64,000 nucleotides of DNA, from positions 1 to 64,000 of the forward strand of contig NZ_JAGPOX010000037.1 in the NCBI RefSeq assembly GCF_019038435.1, read 5' to 3'. Below, piece after piece: positions 40,222-48,320 of this stretch. The notes under the pieces were generated by a model. It was not told where the DNA came from. It saw only the letters and a program-made list of their open reading frames with translations, and made no database searches. This stretch comes from Nocardia alni. GTDB taxonomy: Bacteria; Actinomycetota; Actinomycetes; Mycobacteriales; Mycobacteriaceae. Within the stretch, counting starts at the first letter, position 1. Each line of letters opens with the position of its first letter. Position numbers and translations under genes: made by a program.

Positions 40222-41430
40222 ATGTCGGAGATCGCCCAGGCTCCCGCGGCCGAGCATCGAGCCGCACGCCCGCCCGCCGCGCGCATCGGATCCGTTGCGA
40301 TGTGGGCGTTCTGCGTCCTCGTCATCGTGTGCGCCGCGGTCTTCTTCTCCCCCAAGCTGCCGCTGCGGTGGGTACAGGACGTGGTCGGGACCGGCGGGCT
40401 GCTGATGTCCCTGGCAACAGTGGAATTCGCACTCGCGTTCGCCGTCGGCCTGATGATCATCGTGCTGTCCTGGCAGGGTCGCGAGTGGTGGCGCCTGACG
40501 GTCGCCGTGCTCGCGGCGGCACTGGCGCTGGCGGTGGTGCTGGCGCCCTGGCTGGGCGCCTGGCGGACCGCGCACGCCGACGGCGACTCGGTGTCGTGGT
40601 TCTCCTTCTCCGACGACGGTCCACATCGATCCCCCACGCAGACAACGATCTTCGACACCATCGACGGCCAAGAACTGAAACTGGACGTCTATCGCTCGGC
40701 ACTACCCGCCGCGGCCCATCCGGCGATCGTCTACGTGCACGGCGGCGGATGGACCGGCGGTGACCGCGGTGCGAGCGCACGCTGGTTCACCTGGCTGGCC
40801 ACCCAGGGCGTGACCGTCTTCTCCATCGACTACCGCCTGGCTCCCCCGCCCAGCTGGGATGAGGCCACCGGTGATGTGAAGTGCGCCCTCGGCTGGGTGC
40901 GCGGGCACGCCGCGCAGTACGGGGTGAGCTCCGACGACGTCTCCGTCGCAGGCGATTCCGCCGGGGCCAATCTGGCGCTGCTGGCCGCGTACACGGTCGG
41001 CGATCCGCAGTTCCCACCCTCGTGCCCGGTCACCGAGGCGCCCGTACGCTCGGTGATCAGCCTCTACGGGCCCACGGATCTGCCTGCCGCGCTGAACGAT
41101 ACGAAGATGCCCGATGTGGGCAAGGATCTGCTCGACAAATACACCGGCGGCGACATCGACCAGTACCGCGATCACTATCTGGCCGCCTCCCCGATCCAGC
41201 ACGTCGAATCCGGGCTCCCCGCAACATTTCTGGTGCAGGGCGGCAGCGACCATCTGGTGCCGCCGGATCAGGCGGACCGGCTTGCCGCCGCGCTCACCGC
41301 GGCCGGCGTGCCGGTGCAGACCCTCGACCTGCCGTGGGTCGACCACGGGTTCATCGGTCAATGGGGCGGATGGGGATCCCAGCTACTGCGGCCGGAACTG
41401 AGCCGGTTTATGCGGCAGCACGTGATGTGA
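40222..41430 (+). CDS. HSL-type alpha/beta-hydrolase with N-terminal membrane domain
   Basis: ATG 40222 is preceded by AGAGG and gives 402 residues. Residues ~20-125 hold three helices (VAMWAFCVLVIVCAAVFF, LMSLATVEFALAFAVGLMII, LAAALALAVVLAPWLGA), then the hydrolase faces outside. The hormone-sensitive-lipase motifs are complete: oxyanion VYVHGGGWTGG, nucleophile VAGDSAGANLAL, acid GGSDHLV and His VDHGF. It hydrolyses lipid or short acyl esters at the membrane. It ends 4 nt before the convergent small gene. Confidence 0.87.
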   Translation: MSEIAQAPAAEHRAARPPAARIGSVAMWAFCVLVIVCAAVFFSPKLPLRWVQDVVGTGGLLMSLATVEFALAFAVGLMIIVLSWQGREWWRLTVAVLAAALALAVVLAPWLGAWRTAHADGDSVSWFSFSDDGPHRSPTQTTIFDTIDGQELKLDVYRSALPAAAHPAIVYVHGGGWTGGDRGASARWFTWLATQGVTVFSIDYRLAPPPSWDEATGDVKCALGWVRGHAAQYGVSSDDVSVAGDSAGANLALLAAYTVGDPQFPPSCPVTEAPVRSVISLYGPTDLPAALNDTKMPDVGKDLLDKYTGGDIDQYRDHYLAASPIQHVESGLPATFLVQGGSDHLVPPDQADRLAAALTAAGVPVQTLDLPWVDHGFIGQWGGWGSQLLRPELSRFMRQHVM

Positions 41431-41434
41431 GGCG

Positions 41435-41785
41435 TCAGGCCGCCGCGGACCTGGTCAGCCGCGCGCGCACCGCGTCGGCATCGGCCACGTCCACCACCAC
41501 GCGGGTGAAGTCGGTGCCGGACAGCTCGATCCGCAGGCCGTCGCCCTGGAACATGGTGTCCCAGAACTCCTTACGGCCCTTACCGCGGAAGATTCCGGCT
41601 GCGATGACGCCCGGGAAGAAGGTGCCCGGCGTCCGTAGCCACGGCGGCCGCAGATCGACCTCGGCGGGCACGACGGCGGTGACGTTCGCCAAATCGAAGC
41701 TGACGTACTCACGTAGCGCGAGATACCGATGCGTCCCGCGCACATGCACGGTCACCGTCGTCCCCGCGACCTCGATCTCGACCAT
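41435..41785 (-). CDS. PH-like domain hypothetical protein
   Basis: ATG 41785 gives 116 residues. The sequence alternates short beta strands (VEIEVAGTTVTVHVRG, EYVSFDLANVTAVV, GLRIELSGTDFTRVVVDV) around a central RTPGTFFPGVIAAGIFRGKG, a pattern of bacterial PH-like proteins. There is no signal or membrane helix. Function is unknown; PH-like folds often bind lipids or proteins. The upstream gene diverges (Mop, 41932). Confidence 0.72.
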   Translation of the reverse strand: MVEIEVAGTTVTVHVRGTHRYLALREYVSFDLANVTAVVPAEVDLRPPWLRTPGTFFPGVIAAGIFRGKGRKEFWDTMFQGDGLRIELSGTDFTRVVVDVADADAVRARLTRSAAA

Positions 41786-41931
41786 CGCGCACCTCACCTT
41801 CGTCGCCTTGCTGTCCTCGTCCAGCATGCGTGCCACGCCTGATCGGAGCCTGAGGCTTCGCTTTGTTTCCTCTCAGAATCCGCGTGGGCCGCAAGCAGTA
41901 TTCCATGTTTGCCCTGAGTAAACTGCGTTAT

Positions 41932-42141
41932 ATGAAACTCAGCACACGCAATCAGCTCGAGGGCTCGGTCGTCTCGATCACCCGCGGCGACGCCATGGCC
42001 GTGGTCAAGGTTCAGCTCGCCGGCGGTGCGATCGTCACCTCGTCGATCACCCGGGATGCCGTGGACGATCTGGGCTTGGCGGACGGCAAGGCCGTGACGG
42101 TGTTGATCAAATCGACCGAGGTCGCCCTCGGCGTCAACTAA
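41932..42141 (+). CDS. Molybdopterin-binding (Mop/TOBE) protein
   Basis: ATG 41932 gives 69 residues, a single Mop domain: KLSTRNQLEGSVVSITRGDAMAVVKVQL, then SSITRDAVDDLGLADGKAV and VLIKSTEVALGVN. Molbindins of this size store or buffer molybdate as hexamers. No Shine-Dalgarno is visible and the ATG follows AT-rich DNA (GAGTAAACTGCGTTAT), consistent with a leaderless start. No molybdate transporter is adjacent. Confidence 0.9.
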   Translation: MKLSTRNQLEGSVVSITRGDAMAVVKVQLAGGAIVTSSITRDAVDDLGLADGKAVTVLIKSTEVALGVN

Positions 42142-42184
42142 CCAGCAGATAGCCATGCCGCCGAGATTCGCCGCGGCGGACGTC

Positions 42185-42204
42185 GTGGCGGGTCTCGCCG
42201 CCAC
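42185..42204 (+). terminator. Short hairpin after the Mop gene
   Basis: GTGGCGG and CCGCCAC form a perfect 7-bp stem with a GTCTCG loop, 43 nt after the Mop stop. Confidence 0.45.
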
Positions 42205-42258
42205 TCATACGGTGGCGGACTCCTGCTCCCGCGGCCGACCCCGTTATTCTGTAAAAAC

Positions 42259-42311
42259 GTGGCGGTGGGGCTCGCCACTTCCGACGACTCGGAACAACTG
42301 CGGTTCGCCGC
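42259..42311 (+). promoter_or_regulatory. Structured crcB leader with three hairpins; possible degenerate fluoride riboswitch
   Basis: Three successive stems lie ahead of the fluoride-channel genes: GTGGCG/CGCCAC (42259-42278), TTCCGA/TCGGAA around CGAC (42279-42294) and GCGG/CCGC around TTCG (42300-42311). The segment GGCGGTGGGGCTCGCC resembles the first stem-loop of fluoride riboswitches (GGNGATGG...NCGCC). The expected AACCG element and matching pseudoknot partner are not clear. Context supports the idea, sequence only partly. Confidence 0.35.
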
Positions 42312-42360
42312 CAACAGTCCCTACTTGACCAGCACTTTGATGATCGAGTAGGAGTCTGTC

Positions 42361-42852
42361 GTGACCGAAGTACGTCTTGCCGGCAGAGCGGATGATCCGA
42401 GCGTGAAAAACGCCTGGTGGCGCACCGATGGTCCGGTCTTCGCCGTCATCGCGCTGGGCGGTGGGCTGGGCGCGCTCTCGCGCTACGGTATCGCGCAATT
42501 GCTGCCCACGAAGCCGGGCCAGTTTCCCTGGGGCACTTTTCTCACCAATGTCATCGGCTGCTTCGCCATCGGTGTGCTGATGGTTCTGATCACCGAGGTG
42601 TGGGTCGGGCACCGGCTCGTGCGGCCCTTTCTCGGCGTGGGTTTCCTGGGCGGATTCACCACCTTCTCCACTTACGCGGTGGAGACCCGCAACCTGTTGC
42701 AGCCCGGCACGGTCGTGCTGGCGTTCGTTTATGCGGCGGGAACGCTTCTGGCCGCCCTGCTCGCCGTGCTGGCCGCCGTCACACTGGCTCGAAAACTGAT
42801 GTTGCCCACACCGGTCACCGCCGTCGAGGCGATGGGAGACGAGCAGCCATGA
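42361..42852 (+). CDS. crcB: Fluoride channel CrcB/Fluc, first subunit
   Basis: GTG 42361, with TAGGAG upstream, gives 163 residues. Four helices carry the Fluc motifs GGGLGALSRYGIAQLL, WGTFLTNVIGCFAIGVL (the conserved Asn) and GFLGGFTTFSTYAVET (the phenylalanine/Thr-Ser track). It exports fluoride as an obligate dimer. The next gene encodes the second copy, coupled by an ATGA overlap, so a heterodimer is likely, as in other actinobacteria. The N-terminal ~25 residues are an extra hydrophilic tail. Confidence 0.93.
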   Translation: MTEVRLAGRADDPSVKNAWWRTDGPVFAVIALGGGLGALSRYGIAQLLPTKPGQFPWGTFLTNVIGCFAIGVLMVLITEVWVGHRLVRPFLGVGFLGGFTTFSTYAVETRNLLQPGTVVLAFVYAAGTLLAALLAVLAAVTLARKLMLPTPVTAVEAMGDEQP

Positions 42853-43211
42853 CCCTGGCTCTGGTTTTCCTCGGCGCGATCCTGGGCGCACCCGCTCGCT
42901 ACCTCACCGACCGCCTCGTCGGCGCGCGTCATGACAGCCCGTTCCCCTGGGGCACCCTCACCGTCAACCTGGTCGGATGCCTGATCCTGGGCTCCCTCGC
43001 CGGCGCGGCCACCGGCGGCCCGTTGCTGGCGCTGCTCGGCACCGGCTTCTGCGGTGCGCTGACCACCTACAGCACCTTCGGGTTCGAGACGATCCGGCTG
43101 ATGGAGCAGCGCCTCTATTTCTATGCGGTGATGAACGTGACGGTCAGCGTGATCGCGGGACTGGGTGCGGCATTGCTCGGGTACACCGTCGCCCACGCGC
43201 TGACCAGCTGA
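42849..43211 (+). CDS. crcB: Fluoride channel CrcB/Fluc, second subunit
   Basis: The product has 120 residues; its ATG overlaps the first crcB stop. Motifs are LGAILGAPARYLTDRL, WGTLTVNLVGCLILGSLAG and GTGFCGALTTYSTFGFET. It has the standard four-helix Fluc length and should pair antiparallel with the first subunit to form the two fluoride pores. Confidence 0.93.
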   Translation: MTLALVFLGAILGAPARYLTDRLVGARHDSPFPWGTLTVNLVGCLILGSLAGAATGGPLLALLGTGFCGALTTYSTFGFETIRLMEQRLYFYAVMNVTVSVIAGLGAALLGYTVAHALTS

Positions 43212-43356
43212 GGTATCGACACGGTCATCACGAATAGGTACGTATTCGCGCGCCGGGATTGCCCACGACACACCGGTCGGGAATGATTTTCCGAAACGGT
43301 TACAGCACTCTGGCAAGCGACAATGATGTGGCGTTGACGGAAGAGGTGCAATCGTG

Positions 43357-44025
43357 ATGAGCAGCAAGCGTTTTCGCAAGGACCGTATTCGTAAGGGCGC
43401 GGCGCGACTGGCACTGCTGGCCGGTGTCGGTGCGGCGGCGATGATCACGGCCGCGCCCTCCTACGCCGCACCACTCTGGCCCGGCGGACCCAGAATCCCC
43501 GGCCCACCGGTCGCCGCGCCGGCGTTGCCGGCCGTTCCGGCGGTTCCGGGACTGTCGAACACCACCCAACTCTGGCCGAACGGACCGAGCGTCGGCCCCT
43601 CGGCCGCCGCCCCACGCTGGCCCGGCGGACCGGCCGTTCCCGGCGTGTCGGTGGTCGGCCCGACCCTCCCGATCTCCGCACCCTGTACCACCCCCGGCAC
43701 CCGGGCGTGCCTGCAACTGTCGTCCAATCTGGGCTGGCTGATGGACAAGGGCCGGGTCGTCTTCGGCCCCACCCCGATCTCGCACGGCCGACCCGGCTAC
43801 GAGACGCCGCCCGGCCTGTTCCACGTGGCGTCGAAGGACTGGTACCACTGGAGCACCATGCACAACGCCGAGATGCGCTACGCGGTGTTCTTCAACGGCG
43901 ATATCGCCACGCACATCGGCCCGATCAACGAGAAATCCCATGGTTGCATCCGGATGACACCGGACGGCGCCCGCGCGTTCTACGACTATCTGCGCCCGGG
44001 CGACCAGTTCGAGGTCGTTCGGTAG
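43357..44025 (+). CDS. Secreted L,D-transpeptidase (YkuD domain)
   Basis: GAGGTG precedes adjacent GTG 43354 and ATG 43357; the latter gives 222 residues. A signal peptide (ARLALLAGVGAAAMITAAPSYAA) is followed by a Pro/Gly linker with three LWPGGP/LWPNGP/RWPGGP repeats (about residues 40-100). The YkuD domain then shows HGRPGYETPPGLF, IATHIGPI and the active-site SHGCIRM. It would form 3-3 cross-links or attach proteins to peptidoglycan. It lacks the Ig-like domains of mycobacterial LdtMt enzymes. A terminator follows at 44039. Confidence 0.9.
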   Translation: MSSKRFRKDRIRKGAARLALLAGVGAAAMITAAPSYAAPLWPGGPRIPGPPVAAPALPAVPAVPGLSNTTQLWPNGPSVGPSAAAPRWPGGPAVPGVSVVGPTLPISAPCTTPGTRACLQLSSNLGWLMDKGRVVFGPTPISHGRPGYETPPGLFHVASKDWYHWSTMHNAEMRYAVFFNGDIATHIGPINEKSHGCIRMTPDGARAFYDYLRPGDQFEVVR

Positions 44026-44038
44026 GTATCTGAGCGAG

Positions 44039-44068
44039 AGGGTCCCGCTGCTCGGTAAGTGGGGCCCT
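44039..44068 (+). terminator. Hairpin after the L,D-transpeptidase gene
   Basis: AGGGTCCC pairs with GGGGCCCT (one G-T wobble) around a 14-nt loop, 13 nt past the stop. Confidence 0.55.
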
Positions 44069-44192
44069 TCGCATGTGGCCGGGACGTAGGTCGACTGGTT
44101 GACGGCGGCTACACAGAACTGTTCAGGGTCTCGCTTCGAAGGATCATCACCGGCGATCGATCACCGCGCCCGAACAGCGGATCGGTGGCAGA

Positions 44193-44363
44193 TCAGCTGT
44201 CGCTTGGAGTGTCCTCGGCAGGCTTGGGCGCGGCGGGGCGGGATATGCGGATCACGCCGCTGTCGAGGTCCAGGTCCAGGCGCGGGCGGTGGGTTTGGCC
44301 GTCGCTGTCCTCGCCGCTCTCGTCGGTCAGTTTCTTGCCGAACAATTCTCCGAAGACGCCCAT
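44193..44363 (-). CDS. Small acidic protein (DUF6191-like), 56 residues
   Basis: A short frame starts at ATG 44363, with AGG and a G run just upstream, and ends in TGA at 44193. The product begins MGVFGELFGKKLTDESGEDS and continues with RPRLDLDLDSGVIRISRP before a Pro/Ser-rich end. This resembles a family of small actinobacterial proteins with an amphipathic N-terminal helix (DUF6191); that assignment is from memory of the pattern. Its codon use is typical of the neighbourhood, with G/C in nearly all third positions. Function is unknown. Confidence 0.6.
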   Translation of the reverse strand: MGVFGELFGKKLTDESGEDSDGQTHRPRLDLDLDSGVIRISRPAAPKPAEDTPSDS

Positions 44364-44476
44364 TCCCCCAGCCTAACCCGATCCTGGGAGTCGTTCGGGC
44401 GGGCTCGAGGGCCTGAAAACCCCGCAGGCCGAGAACCACGGAAACGCTGTGCCTCGTCGGTCCGTCTGGGATGGGG

Positions 44477-44791
44477 CTATGTCGCGTTGCCGTTGTCGGC
44501 GTCGCTCAGTTCGTCGGCGGCTTCGTTCTGGCCGCTGGCGATCGAACCGAAAGTGCTGGCCATACCGCTGAGCCCGGAGAACAGGTTGTCCCGGACCGCG
44601 AGATATCCCGAGCTGCCGTTGGCGAACTTGTGGCCGAACGAGTCGTTGCCCCAGGGGGCCTTGTTCGACATGGTCAGTGAATTCTGCAGTGTGGACAGCA
44701 CATTGGTGATGCTGGTCTGAATATCGCTGGAATCCTTGGCCGCGGCGCGCAGCTCAGTCGGATTCACCTGGACGGGACCCGCTGTGGTCAT
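44477..44791 (-). CDS. WXG100-like secreted helical protein
   Basis: The product has 104 residues from ATG 44791, 5 nt after the YbaB-like gene. It is predicted all-helical, with two long helices separated by APWGNDSFG, equivalent to the WxG turn of ESX substrates. The region after the turn has GY and a C-terminal YxxxD/E-like signal is not obvious. ESX/WXG proteins travel through type VII secretion as helical hairpins, usually as dimers. With the YbaB-like and CpnT-N-like genes it forms a cassette of the kind found near ESX loci, but no EccC ATPase is in this window. Confidence 0.75.
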   Translation of the reverse strand: MTTAGPVQVNPTELRAAAKDSSDIQTSITNVLSTLQNSLTMSNKAPWGNDSFGHKFANGSSGYLAVRDNLFSGLSGMASTFGSIASGQNEAADELSDADNGNAT

Positions 44792-44796
44792 GGCAG

Positions 44797-45258
44797 CTAC
44801 CGATCCTTGTCTGCGATCAACGATCGCGATACGTCATTGTCGCCGGTGCTCCGTATACGCGGCGGCGTCGTGGGCGCCGGCGGGGCTTTCGGCAGGAAGT
44901 CCTCCAGATCCGGTGCGCCCTCGATGAATTCGGACAATTTCGGCAGCCGCTTCTTGCGTTCGAGCAGTGGTTGCATGAGTTCGCGACTGCGGGCCAGCAC
45001 ACCCTGCGTCGCGGCCTGCGCGGCCGCGGTCACGGCCTCGGCGATCTCCTCGTAGCTCAGGTCCGCGATGTTCTCGGCGAAGTGGGTCTCCACGACCATG
45101 CCGTCCGCGTTGACCGTCACCGAGATCCGCTTGTCACAGGCCTGAGCCGTGGCCGTCAGCTTCGAACGCTGCTGCTGCAACTCGGCGATACCTTGCATTT
45201 GAGCCTGTAGTCCGTCGAGCATCGTCGCCATATCCGCGGCCATTCGCTCATTGACCAT
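44797..45258 (-). CDS. YbaB/EbfC-like protein
   Basis: ATG 45258 has GGAGG upstream and gives 153 residues. The central part (LQAQMQGIAELQQQRSKL, KRISVTVNADGMVVETHF, LSYEEIAEAVTAAAQAA) matches the YbaB/EbfC fold, a tweezer-like dimer that binds DNA in some bacteria. In actinobacteria such proteins (EspL-like) are encoded next to WXG100 proteins and may act as secretion chaperones or stabilisers. The C-terminal 50 residues are basic then Pro-rich. It leads a two-gene operon with the WXG100-like gene. Confidence 0.8.
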   Translation of the reverse strand: MVNERMAADMATMLDGLQAQMQGIAELQQQRSKLTATAQACDKRISVTVNADGMVVETHFAENIADLSYEEIAEAVTAAAQAATQGVLARSRELMQPLLERKKRLPKLSEFIEGAPDLEDFLPKAPPAPTTPPRIRSTGDNDVSRSLIADKDR

Positions 45259-45316
45259 CACACCTCCACCGTTGCCCCGACAGTCGGTTACGCCCAGTCC
45301 AGACCATCGCACTCCG

Positions 45317-45354
45317 GTGAATTCGCAATGTCACGTACGGAAATCCGACACGAC
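45317..45354 (-). promoter_or_regulatory. Promoter-proximal block shared with the large repeat-protein gene (copy 1)
   Basis: Read on the minus strand, this block contains GGATTTCCGTACGTGACATT and ends GAATTCAC. It is nearly identical to the block at 48414-48451. It lies 59-96 nt upstream of the YbaB-like start. Confidence 0.5.
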
Positions 45355-45374
45355 ATGCAACCAATCTTCGGTGG

Positions 45375-48320
45375 TCAGGATCCTGTCCCGTTGCCTGAAT
45401 CGGTGTGGTGAGAGGTCAGCGTGAATCCGATATCGACCGATCCGACTCCCGCGCCGGACTTGGAGCCCGATCCGCCGGGATCCGTCCCCTCGGGATCTGT
45501 GCCGAAGGGGTCGGTACCGAACGGGTTCGTGCCGAAGGGGTTCGTACCCTGGGGATTGCTGCCGGTGGCGCCCGAGCCTCCGGGGCCGGTCCCTCCGCTG
45601 TCCGGTCCGGTTCCGCCGTCCGGTCCGGTCCCTCCATCCGGACCGGTTCCACCACCCAACCCGCCGTCCGGTCCGGTCGCCCCCGCGGGCACCCAGTCTG
45701 CGGCGGTCGGCGCTGTCGGAGCCTCGAACGGCCCCGGCAGCGGCTCGGGTTCGGGATGTCGCTTGGGTCGGGTCTTGGCCTTCATATCGGTGGCCTTGCC
45801 CAGGAAGTCCTTGTCCAGCATCTGCCCGCGTCGCACAGGCGGGGCTGCCGCCTTGGCCGGCTCGTGCGCGGGTTCGCCCCCGCCGCTGGCACCCCCGCCC
45901 CCACCTCGATGGCGTACAGGCGAGGATTCGTCGTCGTTCATGTCCAGCCACGACCGGCCGGGACCACGACCACCACGAGCACCGCCATTCACAGACTCGT
46001 CGTCATCCATATCGAGCCACGAATCATCCGCACCGCGGCCACCACGAGCACCACCGCTCACCGATGAACCATCGTCATCCATATCGAGCCATGAATCATC
46101 CGCACCACGACCACCACGAGCGCCACCACTCACCGACGAACCATCACCATCCATATCCAGCCACGAATCATCCGCACCACGCCCACCACGCGTGCCACCC
46201 GTGGTGGCCGAATCATCGCCCAGATCCAGCCAAGACTGTTCCTCGTTGCCCTGACGGCCACTGCCGGCCCCGCCGGACGTCGTACCACCGGCCAGCTGAT
46301 CTTGGCCCCCGCCGGTCCCGCGCTGAATAACGGCCTGCGCCTCGTCACCGCTGTGCGACGAGTCGTCGTTCGTATCGAGCCATGCCCTGTCGCCTTGGCT
46401 CCCGGCACGCACTGCGCCGGTCGAATTCTGACCGCCCCGAGCACCCCCGCGCCCCACCGCGGTCGCGCTCGTGCCTTGCTGAGCACCCGTACGCGACGAA
46501 CCCGGTGCGCCGGACCTGCTCTGTGTCACACCGGGGCCACGCACCGGTGCGGACGAACCGTCACCGCGCAGTGGTGTGCGCCCGCCGAGCGCACCGGATC
46601 CCGTCGTGCGACCGCCCAGGGGCGTGCTCTCGTCCTGCCCCCCGAGACCGGTTCGCTGCCCGCCGGCCGTACTCCCCAGTCCCCTACCGCCACTCGGGGT
46701 CGAATCGTCACCCATCTCGATCCACGACTCATCGCCGCGACCGGACCCACCTCGGCCGGCCGAGGACTCCTCGCCCAGGTCGAGCCACGACCGCTCATTC
46801 CCACCACCCGTGGTGTGCTCATCCTGCGCGCCCGACCGCACACCACCGGACAGATTCTGCTGATCCTGACCACCGGACCGCGTACCGCCGGACAAATTCT
46901 GCTGATCCTGACCACCGGACCGCGCACCGCCGGACAAATTCTGCTGCTGACCCTGCCCACCAGCGCGCGACCCGCCCACGCCATTCGCCTGGTCTTCGTT
47001 GCCGCCGGCGCGATTGTTCAGCGTCGTCTGATCCTGCGGTTCGCCGCCGCCACGCCCGCCGGTGCCGTTCGCACCGGACATCATGGCGTTGTCGTCGTGC
47101 CCCTCGGCTTCATCCCCCTCACGGTTCCCGCCGCCGCCTGTGCGGGTCCCGCCGGCGGTCACGGTCTCTCCCTCGCCCCCACCGGTGGTGGCAGCAGGCC
47201 GGGACGTGCGGCTCACCTTGTTCGACGGCGCCGACTTCGCCCAGGCGGTGGACCTGAAGTCCTGCTCGGTCTCGCCCGCGTCGTTCTGGCCCGACACCGC
47301 CGTCCGCTGGATGAAGGTGCCGCGCGCCGCGCCGACGATGCCACCGCGGGCCATACCGCCCACCCACCCCTGCGGGGAGGTGAACACCGAGGTGCCGTAG
47401 GCGGCCGCACCGACCATATCGCCGAACAGCGTGCTGACCGCACCGGAGACCACGCCGATCCCGGCGCCCCGGACCACCGAGCCGACCGGGTAGGTGAGGC
47501 CTCCCACCTTCCAGTTCATCTTGGCCAGGTCTTTGCCGAAGTACTTGTCGATCCCGTCGCCCAGATACCGTGCGGCCTCACGACCGGGCGCCGCGCCGGC
47601 GACCGACGCGGCCATCGACACCCCGAACTCCTTCCAGTCGAACCCGTGACGCTTACCGGCCGCCATCTGCCCGAGCTGCACCGAGCCGTCCATGAGCGCC
47701 GACGCCCCGGCGCTCTCCAGCGCCTTGATCGAGTACACGCCGAACCCCTTGGCGCTGGGCATGATCAGCTTGCCGCCGGTGACCAGCTCACGCCAGAAGT
47801 ACCGGCCCTTCATCGTCGAGGCCCCGAGCTGACCCGCGAGTCGTTCGATGGCATTCTGAACGTAATCCTCGACGACCTTCAGCAGGGACCTGGTCGTCGT
47901 GACGGCCGCCGCCTCGACCGCCGGGGCGGTCGGCGGGAACAGCCAGGCCCACATGATCTCCATCGCGAGCCAGGCCAGCGACAGAATGATGGTGATCTTG
48001 GTCGCCTGCAGCTGGGTCCCCATGTCGAAAGCCGAGTTGTATACCTCGTCCAGCAGTTCGGCCAGCGCCTTGACCGACTTGTCGCCGGTGATCAGATCGT
48101 CGAACTTCGCGCCCATCGCGTCCGCACCCGAGCCCGCGGTATACGCCTGTTCAGTGTCCTTCTGGGCCTGGAGCACCTGCTGTTCCAGAGCGGCCAATGC
48201 GGTGGAGGCGGCCTTCCAGTCGTTGGCGATGCTCCACATGGCATCTTCGTCGCCGTCCGGCCAGCTCGATCCGGCGACCCAGCCCAGCCAGCGCAGCCCC
48301 TCCGGCATTTCCAGCGTCAT
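45375..48320 (-). CDS. Large CpnT-N/WXG100_2-type protein with acidic W-L-D repeats
   Basis: ATG 48320, with GAGGTG upstream, gives 981 residues. Residues ~1-125 resemble the helical N-terminal domain of CpnT-like type VII substrates (MPEGLRWLGWVAGSSWPDGD, then NDWKAASTALAAL). A hydrophobic segment follows (TIILSLAWLAMEIMWAWLF). Residues ~150-340 are Gly/Ala-rich (GKRHGFDWKEFGVSMAASVAG). From ~350 to the end it is low-complexity Gly/Ser/Asp. Eight [SA]W[LI][DE]xxxD motifs lie at ~508-800, three QQNLSGG units precede them, and NPFGT repeats end the protein. No toxin domain is seen. It is probably a secreted or surface effector or scaffold. Confidence 0.72.
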   Translation of the reverse strand: MTLEMPEGLRWLGWVAGSSWPDGDEDAMWSIANDWKAASTALAALEQQVLQAQKDTEQAYTAGSGADAMGAKFDDLITGDKSVKALAELLDEVYNSAFDMGTQLQATKITIILSLAWLAMEIMWAWLFPPTAPAVEAAAVTTTRSLLKVVEDYVQNAIERLAGQLGASTMKGRYFWRELVTGGKLIMPSAKGFGVYSIKALESAGASALMDGSVQLGQMAAGKRHGFDWKEFGVSMAASVAGAAPGREAARYLGDGIDKYFGKDLAKMNWKVGGLTYPVGSVVRGAGIGVVSGAVSTLFGDMVGAAAYGTSVFTSPQGWVGGMARGGIVGAARGTFIQRTAVSGQNDAGETEQDFRSTAWAKSAPSNKVSRTSRPAATTGGGEGETVTAGGTRTGGGGNREGDEAEGHDDNAMMSGANGTGGRGGGEPQDQTTLNNRAGGNEDQANGVGGSRAGGQGQQQNLSGGARSGGQDQQNLSGGTRSGGQDQQNLSGGVRSGAQDEHTTGGGNERSWLDLGEESSAGRGGSGRGDESWIEMGDDSTPSGGRGLGSTAGGQRTGLGGQDESTPLGGRTTGSGALGGRTPLRGDGSSAPVRGPGVTQSRSGAPGSSRTGAQQGTSATAVGRGGARGGQNSTGAVRAGSQGDRAWLDTNDDSSHSGDEAQAVIQRGTGGGQDQLAGGTTSGGAGSGRQGNEEQSWLDLGDDSATTGGTRGGRGADDSWLDMDGDGSSVSGGARGGRGADDSWLDMDDDGSSVSGGARGGRGADDSWLDMDDDESVNGGARGGRGPGRSWLDMNDDESSPVRHRGGGGGASGGGEPAHEPAKAAAPPVRRGQMLDKDFLGKATDMKAKTRPKRHPEPEPLPGPFEAPTAPTAADWVPAGATGPDGGLGGGTGPDGGTGPDGGTGPDSGGTGPGGSGATGSNPQGTNPFGTNPFGTDPFGTDPEGTDPGGSGSKSGAGVGSVDIGFTLTSHHTDSGNGTGS
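45466..45560 (-). repeat. 15-bp tandem repeats encoding GT[N/D]P[F/E/Q]
   Basis: About six 15-bp units near the 3' end of the large gene encode the pentapeptide series NPQGT, NPFGT, NPFGT, DPFGT, DPEGT, DPGG. A second series of GTGPDGG units lies beside it at about 45585-45670. Confidence 0.75.
45920..46245 (-). repeat. 72-bp tandem repeats encoding the SSVSGGARGGRGADDSWLDM unit
   Basis: Four to five consecutive 72-bp (24-residue) units, with only a few substitutions each, carry the W-L-D-M core followed by an Asp cluster. Neighbouring units at 45987, 46053 and 46128 are nearly identical, showing recent amplification; the outer units and those at 46350, 46694 and 46762 are more diverged. Confidence 0.8.
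46836..46962 (-). repeat. 42-bp tandem repeats encoding QQNLSGGxRSGGQD
   Basis: Three 42-bp units encode a 14-residue period that differs mainly at the residue before Arg (Ala, Thr, Val). The DNA copies differ at only a few positions. Confidence 0.8.

Noticed and set aside
45920..46245. Regular 72-bp repeats that could be mistaken for a CRISPR array
   Set aside because: The repeats are contiguous without variable spacers, lie inside an open frame and preserve codon phase, so they are coding tandem repeats.
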